Shown: positions 52,302-60,454 of the stretch, one piece after another
How the letters are laid out: the number at the start of each line of letters is the position of its first letter
Numbering within the stretch: the first letter of the stretch is position 1
Assembly: GCA_964035575.1 (NCBI GenBank)
Contig: OZ037897.1
Location: forward strand, 434,001-498,000
Origin: Rhynchopus sp. YZ270_cl-10
Lineage: Eukaryota > Euglenozoa > Diplonemea > Diplonemida > Diplonemidae
Reading direction: 5' to 3'
DNA length: 64,000 nucleotides
Program-made: the position numbers and the translations under genes
Notes under the pieces: model-generated
Database searches by the model: none
What the model was told of the DNA's origin: nothing
The model's input: only the letters and a program-made list of their open reading frames with translations

Positions 52302-52761
52302 GAGAAAATCATGAAGGGGTGCTTTTTGTTGACCTAAGGAGGAGATGGGGAAAATACAGAGAAGTTGAAAAAGTGCAAAACGACCTCACTGTTCGACGTA
52401 GTATACCGTATGATAGTCATTGCACTGACCTGAAGGTCGGTTGTGATGCATATCTAGGTCTTGTGCCAATGTTACACACAGCAAGACGCAGTGGTTGTCC
52501 GCGGGGTTTCGAATCGCCCCCCACTAGCCTAGACAAGCAGAATTGTCTAAGGGTTGGATTGTTCACCCACTAACAGGGAACGTGAGCTGGGTTTTAGACC
52601 GTCGTGAGAGAAGGTTGGTTTTTTTTAACCCAGAGAGCACTTCATTTGGTATGCGGCTTAGTCGCCTTTTGATCGTGTTTTTCGTTATCAAATAAAAGTT
52701 GGTCACGTGCTGATATAGCAAGAGTCTTAGGAGGATGCAGGCACTACAGAAAAAAAGTGCT

Positions 52762-52797
52762 CAGATGAACTCAAGCCTCTTTGTGTTTGGTCAAACG
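52762..52797 (+). repeat. dispersed repeat A, copy 9
   Basis: Stem TCAAGC / GTTTGG against the usual CTAAGC / GCTTAG: the second pair changes from T-A to C-G and two other pairs become G-T, so the helix is kept. Confidence 0.7.
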
Positions 52798-53345
52798 TTA
52801 AAAGAAGGGAAATTGATTGGAAATGAACCTCTCGTGCACACAATCTAAAAGGAAAGTGGGGACGTAGAGAAAGACTGGGCATACGTTTTCAACAATTCAA
52901 AAAAAAAAAAAGAAGAAAAAAGAAAAATTCGACACTCCACCTTCAAAATCGACACGTAGGGCCGCTGTAAATTCAGAATGTATACAGTAAAATTTCGGTG
53001 ACAAAAACAGAAGAAAAAAAAGAGGAATTTCGCTTGATTTTAAATCGCATGACTTTGCCTCTAAAAAAAACCCATTAATTTTATTTCTTTTTAGTCTGAC
53101 TTCTTTTCACTCCCCGAGAAATCAGTCAGACGAAAATAAAAGTATTTTTTTTTTTTAATAATTGCCACCTGAGCGCGTATTTCCACTATATTACTTTCCT
53201 ACTTGCGTCCCTACCGCCATCTTGCCCTTAGGGGAAAGGGAAGAGGAGAGCGGTCAAACACATTCCGTTTTCCTTTTTGTTTTATTTAAAACCTCTCTTG
53301 CATAACCGACGGCAAAATACCCTAAAGAAAAGAAAAGATTTTTAA

Positions 53346-53381
53346 CAGGTGAACCTAAGCCTCTCGTGTGTAGGCACCTTA
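53346..53381 (+). repeat. dispersed repeat A, copy 10
   Basis: CAGGTGAACCTAAGC, CTCTCGTG, TGTAGGCACCTT: the outer GGTGA / GCACC can pair. Confidence 0.7.
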
Positions 53382-53761
53382 GAAATAGTAACTTTGGAAA
53401 AAAAAAGATTTTTTTTTCGTTGATTGCCCATAAAATAGAGAAAATGAGGGAAAGTGAGGGAGGAAGTAAAAAAAAATGAAAGCAAAAAATGGCAGCTGGA
53501 AGTGCAAACACCTTCAGTGGACGCAGGCACCGGATATATCTCTCATATAAAAAAAAAGAAAGGCTGTAAAGATGACTGTCTCTCGTACACAACACGCACA
53601 CCTTTTTGTGGGGTGGCCCGGGGTCACGGCGTTTTTTTTTTTCAAAAATAAAAAAAATAAAAAAAAAAAATCACAAAAAATCACAAAAAATCGCAAATAA
53701 TCACCAAAAATCACAACAATCAAAAAAAAAATCACAAAAAGTCACAAATAATCACGGCAAT

Positions 53762-53821
53762 CAAAATATATCCGTTTCGCTTGATCAGATCTCGACCGTT
53801 TGTTGCATTGCACGCTTCCAC
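53762..53821. repeat. retrotransposon repeat A, outer copy
   Basis: 60 bp, identical to 54077-54136 (offset 315); contains TCCGTTTCGCTTGATCAGAT and ends CACGCTTCCAC. Confidence 0.92.
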
Positions 53822-53830
53822 CTGCCGACA

Positions 53831-53845
<15 letters not shown>

Positions 53846-53861
<16 letters not shown>

Positions 53862-54081
53862 GAAAAAATTGATTGTTTCCAACACACGCGGACTGTGTCA
53901 GTGTGTGATGGTATATGATTATTGCCTGAAGTACAGAAAATGGGAGTGTCGGTGGCGGAGCACAAAAGAGGTAAAATGAAAAACATATCGGGTGGGGTCT
54001 CTGATCTAATCTGTGCGACGAATATATTTCCCCTAACACGCCATGTTTGGCCAGGGCCTCTCCAGCGCGTCAGTTGCAAAA
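53846..54081. repeat. retrotransposon repeat B, 3' copy
   Basis: Matches 58234-58469 at a constant offset of 4388 from GAAAAAATTGATTG to GCGTCAGTTGC. Confidence 0.93.
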
Positions 54082-54204
54082 TATATCCGTTTCGCTTGAT
54101 CAGATCTCGACCGTTTGTTGCATTGCACGCTTCCACTCAGGACCCTAAGGACCCTCGGATCGAAGGGACGCCGCGCGAACGATGGATGGGATTACGCTCC
54201 GCTG

Positions 54205-56730
54205 CTAAACCGGTAGTGTGATCGGGTAGTCTGCCACCACGCCTCTCGTATACTTGTCTGCTCTTTGCTCCAACGTCGGTACCCATTCACATGCGACTTG
54301 GATGCGGGCGCCGGCCGCTAGGGTGAAAAGTTCGGCGATCACGAAATTTGAGCGGTAGTCTGAAGAGTGGCCCCTCTGGAGGCTGTGTACAGCCGGGAGG
54401 TTGTCGACCATCAGCCTGAGTCGCGTAGTATGTACCGATCTTGCCGCAAGTGCTACGGCCTGCTTTGCCGCGTAAAGTTCCTTTCTGTATATGTGCCAGT
54501 GTTCCTGCTCGTTAGAGAAATCCGCCTGTGACACCTGCTGCGGTTCTGACTCAAGGATCGCCGCCCACGCCTTCGAGGAAGCATCGGACCATGCTGTGAT
54601 AGATGATGTTGGTCCCCGTTCAATCCATGGATTTTCCTTAATACGTATCGTCCTCTCCTTTACTTCCTTCACCACCGAAGGGCGCACTGCTGTAGGCGTG
54701 TCCCATGCAGCCGTGTTGTATAAATCTCGAGCGATGTCTCTCATGAAGCTCAGTGTCGCGGGTAGGAAACATAGAAAAGAGTTTGTAATGTATGAGTGCC
54801 ACACCATGCCCCCGACCACCTTGTAGATTTCCCTAGGGGTTGCCATCCCTCCGGTTACCTTCGCGTGTGCACTATTCGCCAAAAATTTCTTAATCCATTC
54901 CGGGTCTGAACGATATATATGATGTCTGAGGTCGAAAGAGACGCCGAAAGTTTCAAAAAGTTGTGTGGGGACCCCGTAGCCTTTCTCGTCCAAAGTCATC
55001 TTCGCGTCCACAGCGTTGCATCGGGAGATGAATTTTTGAAACTGCTTGGTCGCCTCATCCTCCGTGTCTGCGGTGACAATGAAGTTGTCAATCCACGTGA
55101 CGCCCTCTGACGGTGGCAACAGTACTCTCGCCGCTCGGTTCGCAATGCACGGGGCGAACTTCCACCCCATGCACAAAGCTTTTAGTCTTGTGGTCACGAA
55201 CTTTCCTCGCTGTGGTGCTACTTTTACCCCGAAGAAGTCCCTGATATCTGGGTGCACCGGAAACTGGTAAAACCAGCTCTTCCCGTCTGTATTCACCACC
55301 CAGTTGGCTTGTAGAATCTGATGTATCACCTGGGGCATTCGCGGGAGCCACATGTCCGGTGGGTGCCGCATGCAGTCGTTTAGCTTTCTGCCGTCCAGAA
55401 CAAACCTTCTCCCTCCCGACTTCTTCTCCACTGTGAATCCATGCAGTACGACGGTGGGTTCCTGATCCACTTCCTCCAACACGTTATAGTCCTTCAGCGC
55501 TTTTAGATGGTGCATGAGATTTCGTGATATCTTTTTCCGGAAATGTGCGTCGTATCTGACGTTCTCTAGAGCCCCTTCCAGGAACTGCGTGTAAAAGCTT
55601 TTTGGATCTGTGATCAGATCAATCACTCCCTGCAGTTCACCTGTCACGTCCAACTCCTGCAGCTTTCGCATGTCCATGAAACCGGCGCATATGGGCGCGA
55701 TGTAGTCGTCTTCTGGAATACCGCGCACACGGGGTGGTCTGCACAGCTTTCCATTCACCGACACTGCGAGGACATCGTTGTATAGCGCCTCCAAACCCGG
55801 CCCCATGTCTTTTTCGTCCTCTGGATTGTAGCGTGTCTTTTCCCCTGGGATCCATGGTACGCCAGGTATCTTCCCCTGGAGCAAGTACTTCACATGGCTG
55901 CCTGCAGCTGCTGCGACATGGTTGCCGTCACGTCCACCCTCTGTAGTCCCGCTTCTGCGACGTACCGAATCAGAGACTCCGTTGTTTGGTGACGGGTGAG
56001 GAGGCATATTTCGTCGAGGGACACCTTCTGTTTCAGGAGGAACTGCGCAGCCCCTCTTCTCAGTGAGTGCGACGACAGCTCCCTGTTGACTCTCTGTAGT
56101 GCGGCTCCGAGTTGGTGCGATGTTATCCCTGGTGGGAAAATCAAACCTTGCTGATCGCGGACGGCTTGCAGTCGTTGCACTAAAATTTCCTGCGCTGCTT
56201 TTGTGAGATGGTGGCCCGTGAAGCGTCCCAGCTGGAAAGGATCTCCTTTGGTCTCCCTCCAATGCACTGCCACCACTCCGTCTGGTCTGATGGTGATCTC
56301 CTGCTTTTTGAATCGCAGCACGTCCGACGCCCTCCCCGCCGTCACCCAACACATAGCCAGTGCTAAACGGATCAACGGCTTCTTCTCCAGCTCGATCGCC
56401 GATGCAACTTCGGAGGGACGTGCCGGCTTGGCCTGCTTGCCCGGCATCAGTGCTCCCATCCTTCGCAGACTCCGACGGTAATCCTGCACCATTTGGGACT
56501 CCGCCAGGCGTGCGTCCCCTGTCCGCCGTAACGCCGCCGCCACGTCCATCGTATACTGCAGCGCCGAACTCTCCGTGACTCCGTCTAAAGACCTTTTCTT
56601 TTCCACCCAATATATGAGCGCCACTTCGTGTGAGATTGTGCATGCGTGTTTCTCCTCCCAAGCGTTTTTGAATTCGAAGTATCGCCGACACGTGCTTTGG
56701 AGGCTCTTCCAGGAGGACTCCGCTAAGCAT
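54205..56730 (-). CDS. retrotransposon reverse transcriptase-RNase H ORF
   Basis: The RT domain lies in about the second half of the frame (VVLHGFTVEKKSGGRRFVLD, then WVVNTDGKSWFYQFPVHPDI and VTWIDNFIVTAD). It is followed by an RNase H-like region (SSITAWSDASSKAWAAILES, IYRKELYAAKQAV, LMVDNLPAV) and a C-terminal EWVPTLEQRADKYTRG typical of DIRS/Ngaro RNase H ends. No methyltransferase domain follows. The 5' part overlaps the recombinase ORF in another frame, as overlapping ORFs do in DIRS-type elements. Confidence 0.85.
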   Translation of the reverse strand: MLSGVLLEEPPKHVSAILRIQKRLGGETRMHNLTRSGAHILGGKEKVFRRSHGEFGAAVYDGRGGGVTADRGRTPGGVPNGAGLPSESAKDGSTDAGQAGQAGTSLRSCIGDRAGEEAVDPFSTGYVLGDGGEGVGRAAIQKAGDHHQTRRSGGSALEGDQRRSFPAGTLHGPPSHKSSAGNFSATTASRPRSARFDFPTRDNIAPTRSRTTESQQGAVVALTEKRGCAVPPETEGVPRRNMPPHPSPNNGVSDSVRRRSGTTEGGRDGNHVAAAAGSHVKYLLQGKIPGVPWIPGEKTRYNPEDEKDMGPGLEALYNDVLAVSVNGKLCRPPRVRGIPEDDYIAPICAGFMDMRKLQELDVTGELQGVIDLITDPKSFYTQFLEGALENVRYDAHFRKKISRNLMHHLKALKDYNVLEEVDQEPTVVLHGFTVEKKSGGRRFVLDGRKLNDCMRHPPDMWLPRMPQVIHQILQANWVVNTDGKSWFYQFPVHPDIRDFFGVKVAPQRGKFVTTRLKALCMGWKFAPCIANRAARVLLPPSEGVTWIDNFIVTADTEDEATKQFQKFISRCNAVDAKMTLDEKGYGVPTQLFETFGVSFDLRHHIYRSDPEWIKKFLANSAHAKVTGGMATPREIYKVVGGMVWHSYITNSFLCFLPATLSFMRDIARDLYNTAAWDTPTAVRPSVVKEVKERTIRIKENPWIERGPTSSITAWSDASSKAWAAILESEPQQVSQADFSNEQEHWHIYRKELYAAKQAVALAARSVHTTRLRLMVDNLPAVHSLQRGHSSDYRSNFVIAELFTLAAGARIQVACEWVPTLEQRADKYTRGVVADYPITLPV

Positions 56731-56840
56731 CGGGCGAGGGTTGTCTGGGTCGATTGAATTATTGTATTTTCCTGTTTGTTTGTGAGGGGGGTCTCGTGTT
56801 GTCGTTTTCTGCCTCTTTCGCTGGGGGGAGGAAAGAGCAT
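55890..56840 (-). CDS. retrotransposon tyrosine recombinase
   Basis: ATG at 56840; 316 aa. The catalytic core of a tyrosine recombinase is visible: AGRASDVLRF (first Arg), HSLRRGAAQ (His-x-x-Arg) and LTRHQTTESLIRYV (His then Tyr). The N-terminal SAM-like core-binding region is residues ~25-130. It replaces the DDE integrase of LTR elements and would act on a circular DNA intermediate. It starts 15 bp after the gag stop and overlaps the RT ORF. Confidence 0.9.
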   Translation of the reverse strand: MLFPPPSERGRKRQHETPLTNKQENTIIQSTQTTLARCLAESSWKSLQSTCRRYFEFKNAWEEKHACTISHEVALIYWVEKKRSLDGVTESSALQYTMDVAAALRRTGDARLAESQMVQDYRRSLRRMGALMPGKQAKPARPSEVASAIELEKKPLIRLALAMCWVTAGRASDVLRFKKQEITIRPDGVVAVHWRETKGDPFQLGRFTGHHLTKAAQEILVQRLQAVRDQQGLIFPPGITSHQLGAALQRVNRELSSHSLRRGAAQFLLKQKVSLDEICLLTRHQTTESLIRYVAEAGLQRVDVTATMSQQLQAAM

Positions 56841-56855
56841 CTGCGCGTAGGGCAG

Positions 56856-57899
56856 TCAGTTCTTCCCCCCGCGTCCCCCCTTTCCCTGGTTCTCGGTGCG
56901 TCGATCGTTGGTGCGGTCGTAGTCCCTCTTCCTGTCGTTTTGGTTTGTGTCCCCTCGGTAACCCCCCGTAGTGCCTCGGTCGTTGTTTCGGTTGTTCTCC
57001 TTCTTTTTATTCTTCCCCGCCTCTACCAACTGCTCCAACATACGTGCCTGCAGCTGCACGGTGAAAGCTTCGGGGAGATAGCCGTTTGCCCTCTTCTCGT
57101 ACGTCAGACGGATGTTCCTGCCGTATATGCCCAGATGGGTGGAGGCGGACATGGTCACCACTACCTTGTGCAACATCGTCATCGTCCCCCCGTTGTCTGC
57201 TGGGTTTGGTTTTAAAGCGTTTAGAGTGGTGTCGAGGAAATCGAAATTGCGTCTCATCTCTACCTCGTGCTCGCGGGCGAAATCAAGGTTTGAGGGCAAT
57301 GCGTATTCTTTGAAAACTTTGCTGACTTCCGTCCTGATTAGTGTCTTCACCTGGGGTACGTGTACGTTTTTCCATGTCCCGACCACCTCTGCATGGAAAC
57401 CTTGGGGTAATGCGAGGTTTCGCTGTTCCTCCAACGCCGTCATCCTGCCGTTCAACGCAACCATCTGGTCCCTCATCTGCATCAGGATCACCATCATGTC
57501 CTGCTGTTGTGCGTTCTGTGGTTGTTGCTGCTGTTGTGCTGCGTTCTGTTGTGCTGGGATATCCGGTGCCGGGTCAGAAGCGTTGCTCACGGCGTCGTCC
57601 AGTGGGATCGCGAAAGCGCGTATCCACTCACACACTGGACACGACCACCCCAACTCCAGAATGCCATCCGTGAACTCCGTGCGTGTTTGGCCCTGCGGGA
57701 GTACGTTGCGGATGCATGTCACCGTAGTGCGGTGGCCGCAGCGCCAGCAGTTTGCGCCTCCTCCGTGCACCGTGGCGCAGCTCGGGAACACGCATCCTGC
57801 CGCCGCCTCAGCCGGCTGCCCCTCTGCTCTGCCCACCTCCACCTGCGCCCACTCAACGTCGTGCGCGTTGGCGGGTAAGTCGTCCCGGGTAAGGGCCAT
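56856..57899 (-). CDS. retrotransposon gag-like protein
   Basis: ATG at 57899; 347 aa. Residues ~30-100 carry paired cysteines (CVFPSC, CWRCGH, CPVCEW) consistent with zinc binding. A Gln-rich stretch (~110-135), a central helical region and a basic Arg/Gly/Asn tail follow. Position first in the element and composition suggest the nucleic-acid-binding structural protein; no closer family is recognised. Confidence 0.75.
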   Translation of the reverse strand: MALTRDDLPANAHDVEWAQVEVGRAEGQPAEAAAGCVFPSCATVHGGGANCWRCGHRTTVTCIRNVLPQGQTRTEFTDGILELGWSCPVCEWIRAFAIPLDDAVSNASDPAPDIPAQQNAAQQQQQPQNAQQQDMMVILMQMRDQMVALNGRMTALEEQRNLALPQGFHAEVVGTWKNVHVPQVKTLIRTEVSKVFKEYALPSNLDFAREHEVEMRRNFDFLDTTLNALKPNPADNGGTMTMLHKVVVTMSASTHLGIYGRNIRLTYEKRANGYLPEAFTVQLQARMLEQLVEAGKNKKKENNRNNDRGTTGGYRGDTNQNDRKRDYDRTNDRRTENQGKGGRGGKN

Positions 57900-58233
57900 G
57901 TTGGCGGTTTGAAAAAGGGCTCGTGGTCCCTAGGCTCGTGGTCCTGAAAAGGGCTCGTAGTCCCGTGGCTTACAAGCCTAATTATTATTGATGTCCGCTT
58001 TTCGTCTTTTTCCTGCTCGTATTTGGCTCACAGGCCGTATTATTATTGGTGTCCGCTTTTCTTTTCTTTTCTGCTAGTATCGGGGCCGGATTATTATTGA
58101 TGTCCGCTTTTCGTCCTTCTTCTGCTAGTACTGGTCCACAGCCGAATTATTATTATTGATGTCCGCTTTTTCGTGCACAAATTTGGGTCTCTCTGCTGTT
58201 GCTTGTAGAAATATTTTTGTCCGCGTGTGCTGG

Positions 58234-58469
58234 TTTTTTTTTTTTTTTTGAAAAAATTGATTGTTTCCAACACACGCGGACTGTGTCAGTGTGTGATGGT
58301 ATATGATTATTGCCTGAAGTACAGAAAATGGGAGTGTCGGTGGCGGAGCACAAAAGAGGTAAAATGAAAAACATATCGGGTGGGGTCTCTGATCTAATCT
58401 GTGCGACGAATATATTTCCCCTAACACGCCATGTTTGGCCAGGGCCTCTCCAGCGCGTCAGTTGCAAAA
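58234..58469. repeat. retrotransposon repeat B, 5' copy
   Basis: Single copy at the upstream end of the element (minus-strand sense); passes directly into the TCACAA array of the host fold-back. Confidence 0.93.
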
Positions 58470-58782
58470 AAAAATCGCAAATAATCACAAAAAGTCACAA
58501 ATAATCACAACAATCAAAAAAAAAATCACCAAAAATCACAAATCATCACAAATCATCACCAAAAATCACAACAATCAAAAAAAAAATCACAAAAAGTCAC
58601 AAATAATCACGACAGTAAAAAAAAAATCACAAAAAATCACAAATAATCACAAGATTTTTTGTGATTCTGTTGCGCCTCTTGTGATTTTCTCCGAAATAAA
58701 AGAACACAATTTCAGCCGCGCCCACGGGCCACCCCATTTTGGGGCCATTATTCTGCGCACAGAATTACCCCCCTATTAGTTA

Positions 58783-58893
58783 AATGGTGGCAGTACTGTG
58801 ATGGGAGCCCATTGGAATACGCAACATACATCACGATACACGTGTATCGTGATGTATTTTGCTTGGCTCCCATCACAATACTGCCAACCATTA
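58783..58893. mobile_element. palindromic MITE with 10-bp target duplication
   Basis: AATGGTGGCAGTACTGTGAT and GGGAGCCC at left mirror GGCTCCCATCACAATACTG and CCAACCATT at right. CTATTAGTTA lies at 58773-58782 and again at 58894-58903. Same family as 41027. Confidence 0.82.
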
Positions 58894-58918
58894 CTATTAG
58901 TTATCAAACCACACTTTA

Positions 58919-59233
58919 GGGCTTAGTTATTTTTTTTTTTGGTACGCGTCCGCGCGCGCTCAAATTTTTGGAAATCCAAAAATAAAAAATAAAAAATAAA
59001 AAAAAATATGCCGGTGTGGTGTGCATGGAAAAGTATAATAAAAAAAGTTGGAAAATTTCAACAATTTTTTTTTCGAATATTTTTTTTTCGAAATATTTTT
59101 TTTTGGGCACAACATTGATTTTGCAGGCCAAAACAAGTTATTTTTTTTTGGTATTTTATTTTTTTTTGCGCGCGCGCGCTCAAAATTTGAGGGGGGTCCC
59201 GGACGCGTACCAAAAAAAAAAATAACTAAGCCC
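58919..59233. mobile_element. PIF/Harbinger-like MITE, TTA duplication
   Basis: GGGCTTAGTTATT and GGTACGCGTCC at left mirror GGACGCGTACC and AATAACTAAGCCC at right, flanked by TTA on both sides (58916-58918, 59234-59236). TIRs starting GGG with a TWA duplication are the Harbinger signature. An inner GCGCGCGCTC repeat lies near both ends. Non-coding. Confidence 0.78.
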
Positions 59234-59270
59234 TTATTTGTTTTACTTTTTTGTTGGTAAAGAGCTGTGT

Positions 59271-59337
59271 CGGCAAATCACCTAGGGCCCTCCTTGGTGG
59301 GGTAACTAGGGTTTTGTACTCATTGCTGGCCGAAGCC
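59271..59337 (+). ncRNA. structured repeat I, copy 4
   Basis: Outer helix CGGCA (59271-59275) / TGCTG (59324-59328): relative to CGACA / TGTCG the middle A-T pair has become G-C and one pair is G-T. Inner hairpin CCTAG / CTAGG with a long loop. Third helix GGC-CGAA-GCC (59328-59337). Confidence 0.58.
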
Positions 59338-59372
59338 TTTTGGACTAAATAAAAAGGGGGGATTTCTTTTTT

Positions 59373-59421
59373 GAAAACTTGGTTGTATTAGTGTAGACAC
59401 CCGAGGATGAACTCCACTATA
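59373..59421 (+). repeat. dispersed repeat C, copy 8
   Basis: Subtype 1, nearly identical to the copies at 19081 and 43263. Confidence 0.82.
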
Positions 59422-59454
59422 ATTCTTTTTTTTTTTTTGTATCAACACTGGGGG

Positions 59455-59580
59455 AAAGTGACGTTGATCTTGAGAAAAAAACGTGCTCTGGGAACGCTCT
59501 TTGACACACCGTAGAGTTATCGAAACCCAAAGTGTACGCACTTTTTTGAGAGTTGCTGACAGGGAAATTATAAGCAAGAC
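59455..59580 (+). repeat. dispersed repeat F, diverged copy
   Basis: GACACACCGTAGAGTTATCG, AAACCCAAAGTGTACG, GAGAGTTGCTGACAGGG, TATAAGCAAGAC: same order of blocks as 63401. Confidence 0.65.
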
Positions 59581-59734
59581 AAAAAAAAAAATTCATATTC
59601 TTTTCTAAACGAAAAGAAGGCGTAGAGGGTGCAAAAAAAATGTACCCAAAAAAAAAAAAAAGGACGGTCTCAGAAGACACATCAACAGACACACTGCCAA
59701 AGAGGGGGGGGAGAGAAGCGACCTCTATATTTTT

Positions 59735-59788
59735 TGAAAAACTTTGGTTGTATTAGTGTATGCCAACCCCTAGAGTGTGCTACACTGT
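59735..59788 (+). repeat. dispersed repeat C, copy 9
   Basis: Subtype 2: AACCCCTAGAGTGTGCTAC; the outer TAGTG now faces CACTG, a T-G pair. Confidence 0.7.
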
Positions 59789-60454
59789 ACTAAACACTTT
59801 TTTGCGTCACCGTATTTTTTTTTTTTTTTGTAGTTTCGACAGAGTTTATTTTTCAATCCGGTTTTTCAGGCCTCAAGGGGGGTCGAAAATTTGTCAGCCG
59901 AGCCCGGGCGCGCTTCGCGCGCCCGGGTCCCCACCTTAGCTCAAGTTGGGGGCCTCCGGCGGAATGTGAGAATTCCGTGGTTGTCCAACTGCGGAGTTCG
60001 GCACTTCCCTGATATTTACACCAGGCAGACGGGGCACACGAATTATCAGTAACCTCAGTACATTTACAAAAGAAACGGCGGTCATGGCACCCATAGGTTC
60101 CTGGCGAAGCCACGGTACGCAACATTTCCAAAATTTGCGCTTAAAATTACACATTTTTACCGCCAAACTATGTCACGGGAAGGGTGGGTTGCAAGCTTGC
60201 GCCGCAGGCGCACGGTACGCTACTTTTTGTCTTTCGCCATGCTGCATGCTTCCTTTTCCTTCGGCGCTTGACTAATTGAGTCGCTTTCTGGCTGCACTTT
60301 GTTCACGAGGCACGAGGCTGAATATGGCCCCATGGCGAGTGTGGGTGCATGCCGGGCCACCCCCCCTGGAAATTTTTCGGCCCCCGGATTTTTTTTTCTC
60401 CACCCCCCCTGGACACGTCTGAAAAACCCCCCAAGGGGGGTCGAACCCCCCCCC

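Larger units (their letters stand above)
47960..53761. other. intergenic region, repeat-rich, no gene supported
   Basis: Contains the fold-back element (48194), an inverted repeat (49082), the RTX-gene fragment (50189), a family C copy split by a mini element (50847), inverted repeats (51261, 51591), repeats E (51475), A (51841, 52762, 53346) and G (52256), and the left arm of the fold-back element that holds the retrotransposon. The open frame near 52271-52573 crosses a G repeat, has no ATG start and is not supported. Confidence 0.7.
53762..58469 (-). mobile_element. tyrosine-recombinase retrotransposon (DIRS/Ngaro-like), split direct repeats, looks whole
   Basis: Read on the minus strand the order is repeat B (58469-58234), three ORFs, repeat A (54136-54077), repeat B (54081-53846), repeat A (53821-53762). 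B is about 236 bp and apparently identical in both copies apart from its poly-T run; A is 60 bp and identical. This B-ORFs-A-B-A layout is the split direct repeat of PAT/Ngaro-type elements. The ORFs are gag-like, tyrosine recombinase and RT-RNase H. The leader at 57976-58170 has four copies of ATTATTATTGATGTCCGC spaced about 50-60 bp. Identical repeats and open ORFs suggest a recent insertion, and no break was seen. Confidence 0.88.
53609..58736. mobile_element. fold-back element with TCACAA arrays, split by a retrotransposon
   Basis: TGGGGTGGCCCG (53609-53620) is inverted at 58725-58736. Inside each end are arrays of AATCACAAAA / TCACAAATAATCAC (53669-53762 and 58466-58680). This is the same array chemistry as the fold-back at 48194, but with different terminal repeats. 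The retrotransposon at 53762-58469 interrupts the array. Confidence 0.6.

Noticed and set aside
52271-52573. 100-codon plus-strand frame
   Set aside because: It begins at a non-ATG codon inside a family G repeat and has no family resemblance.
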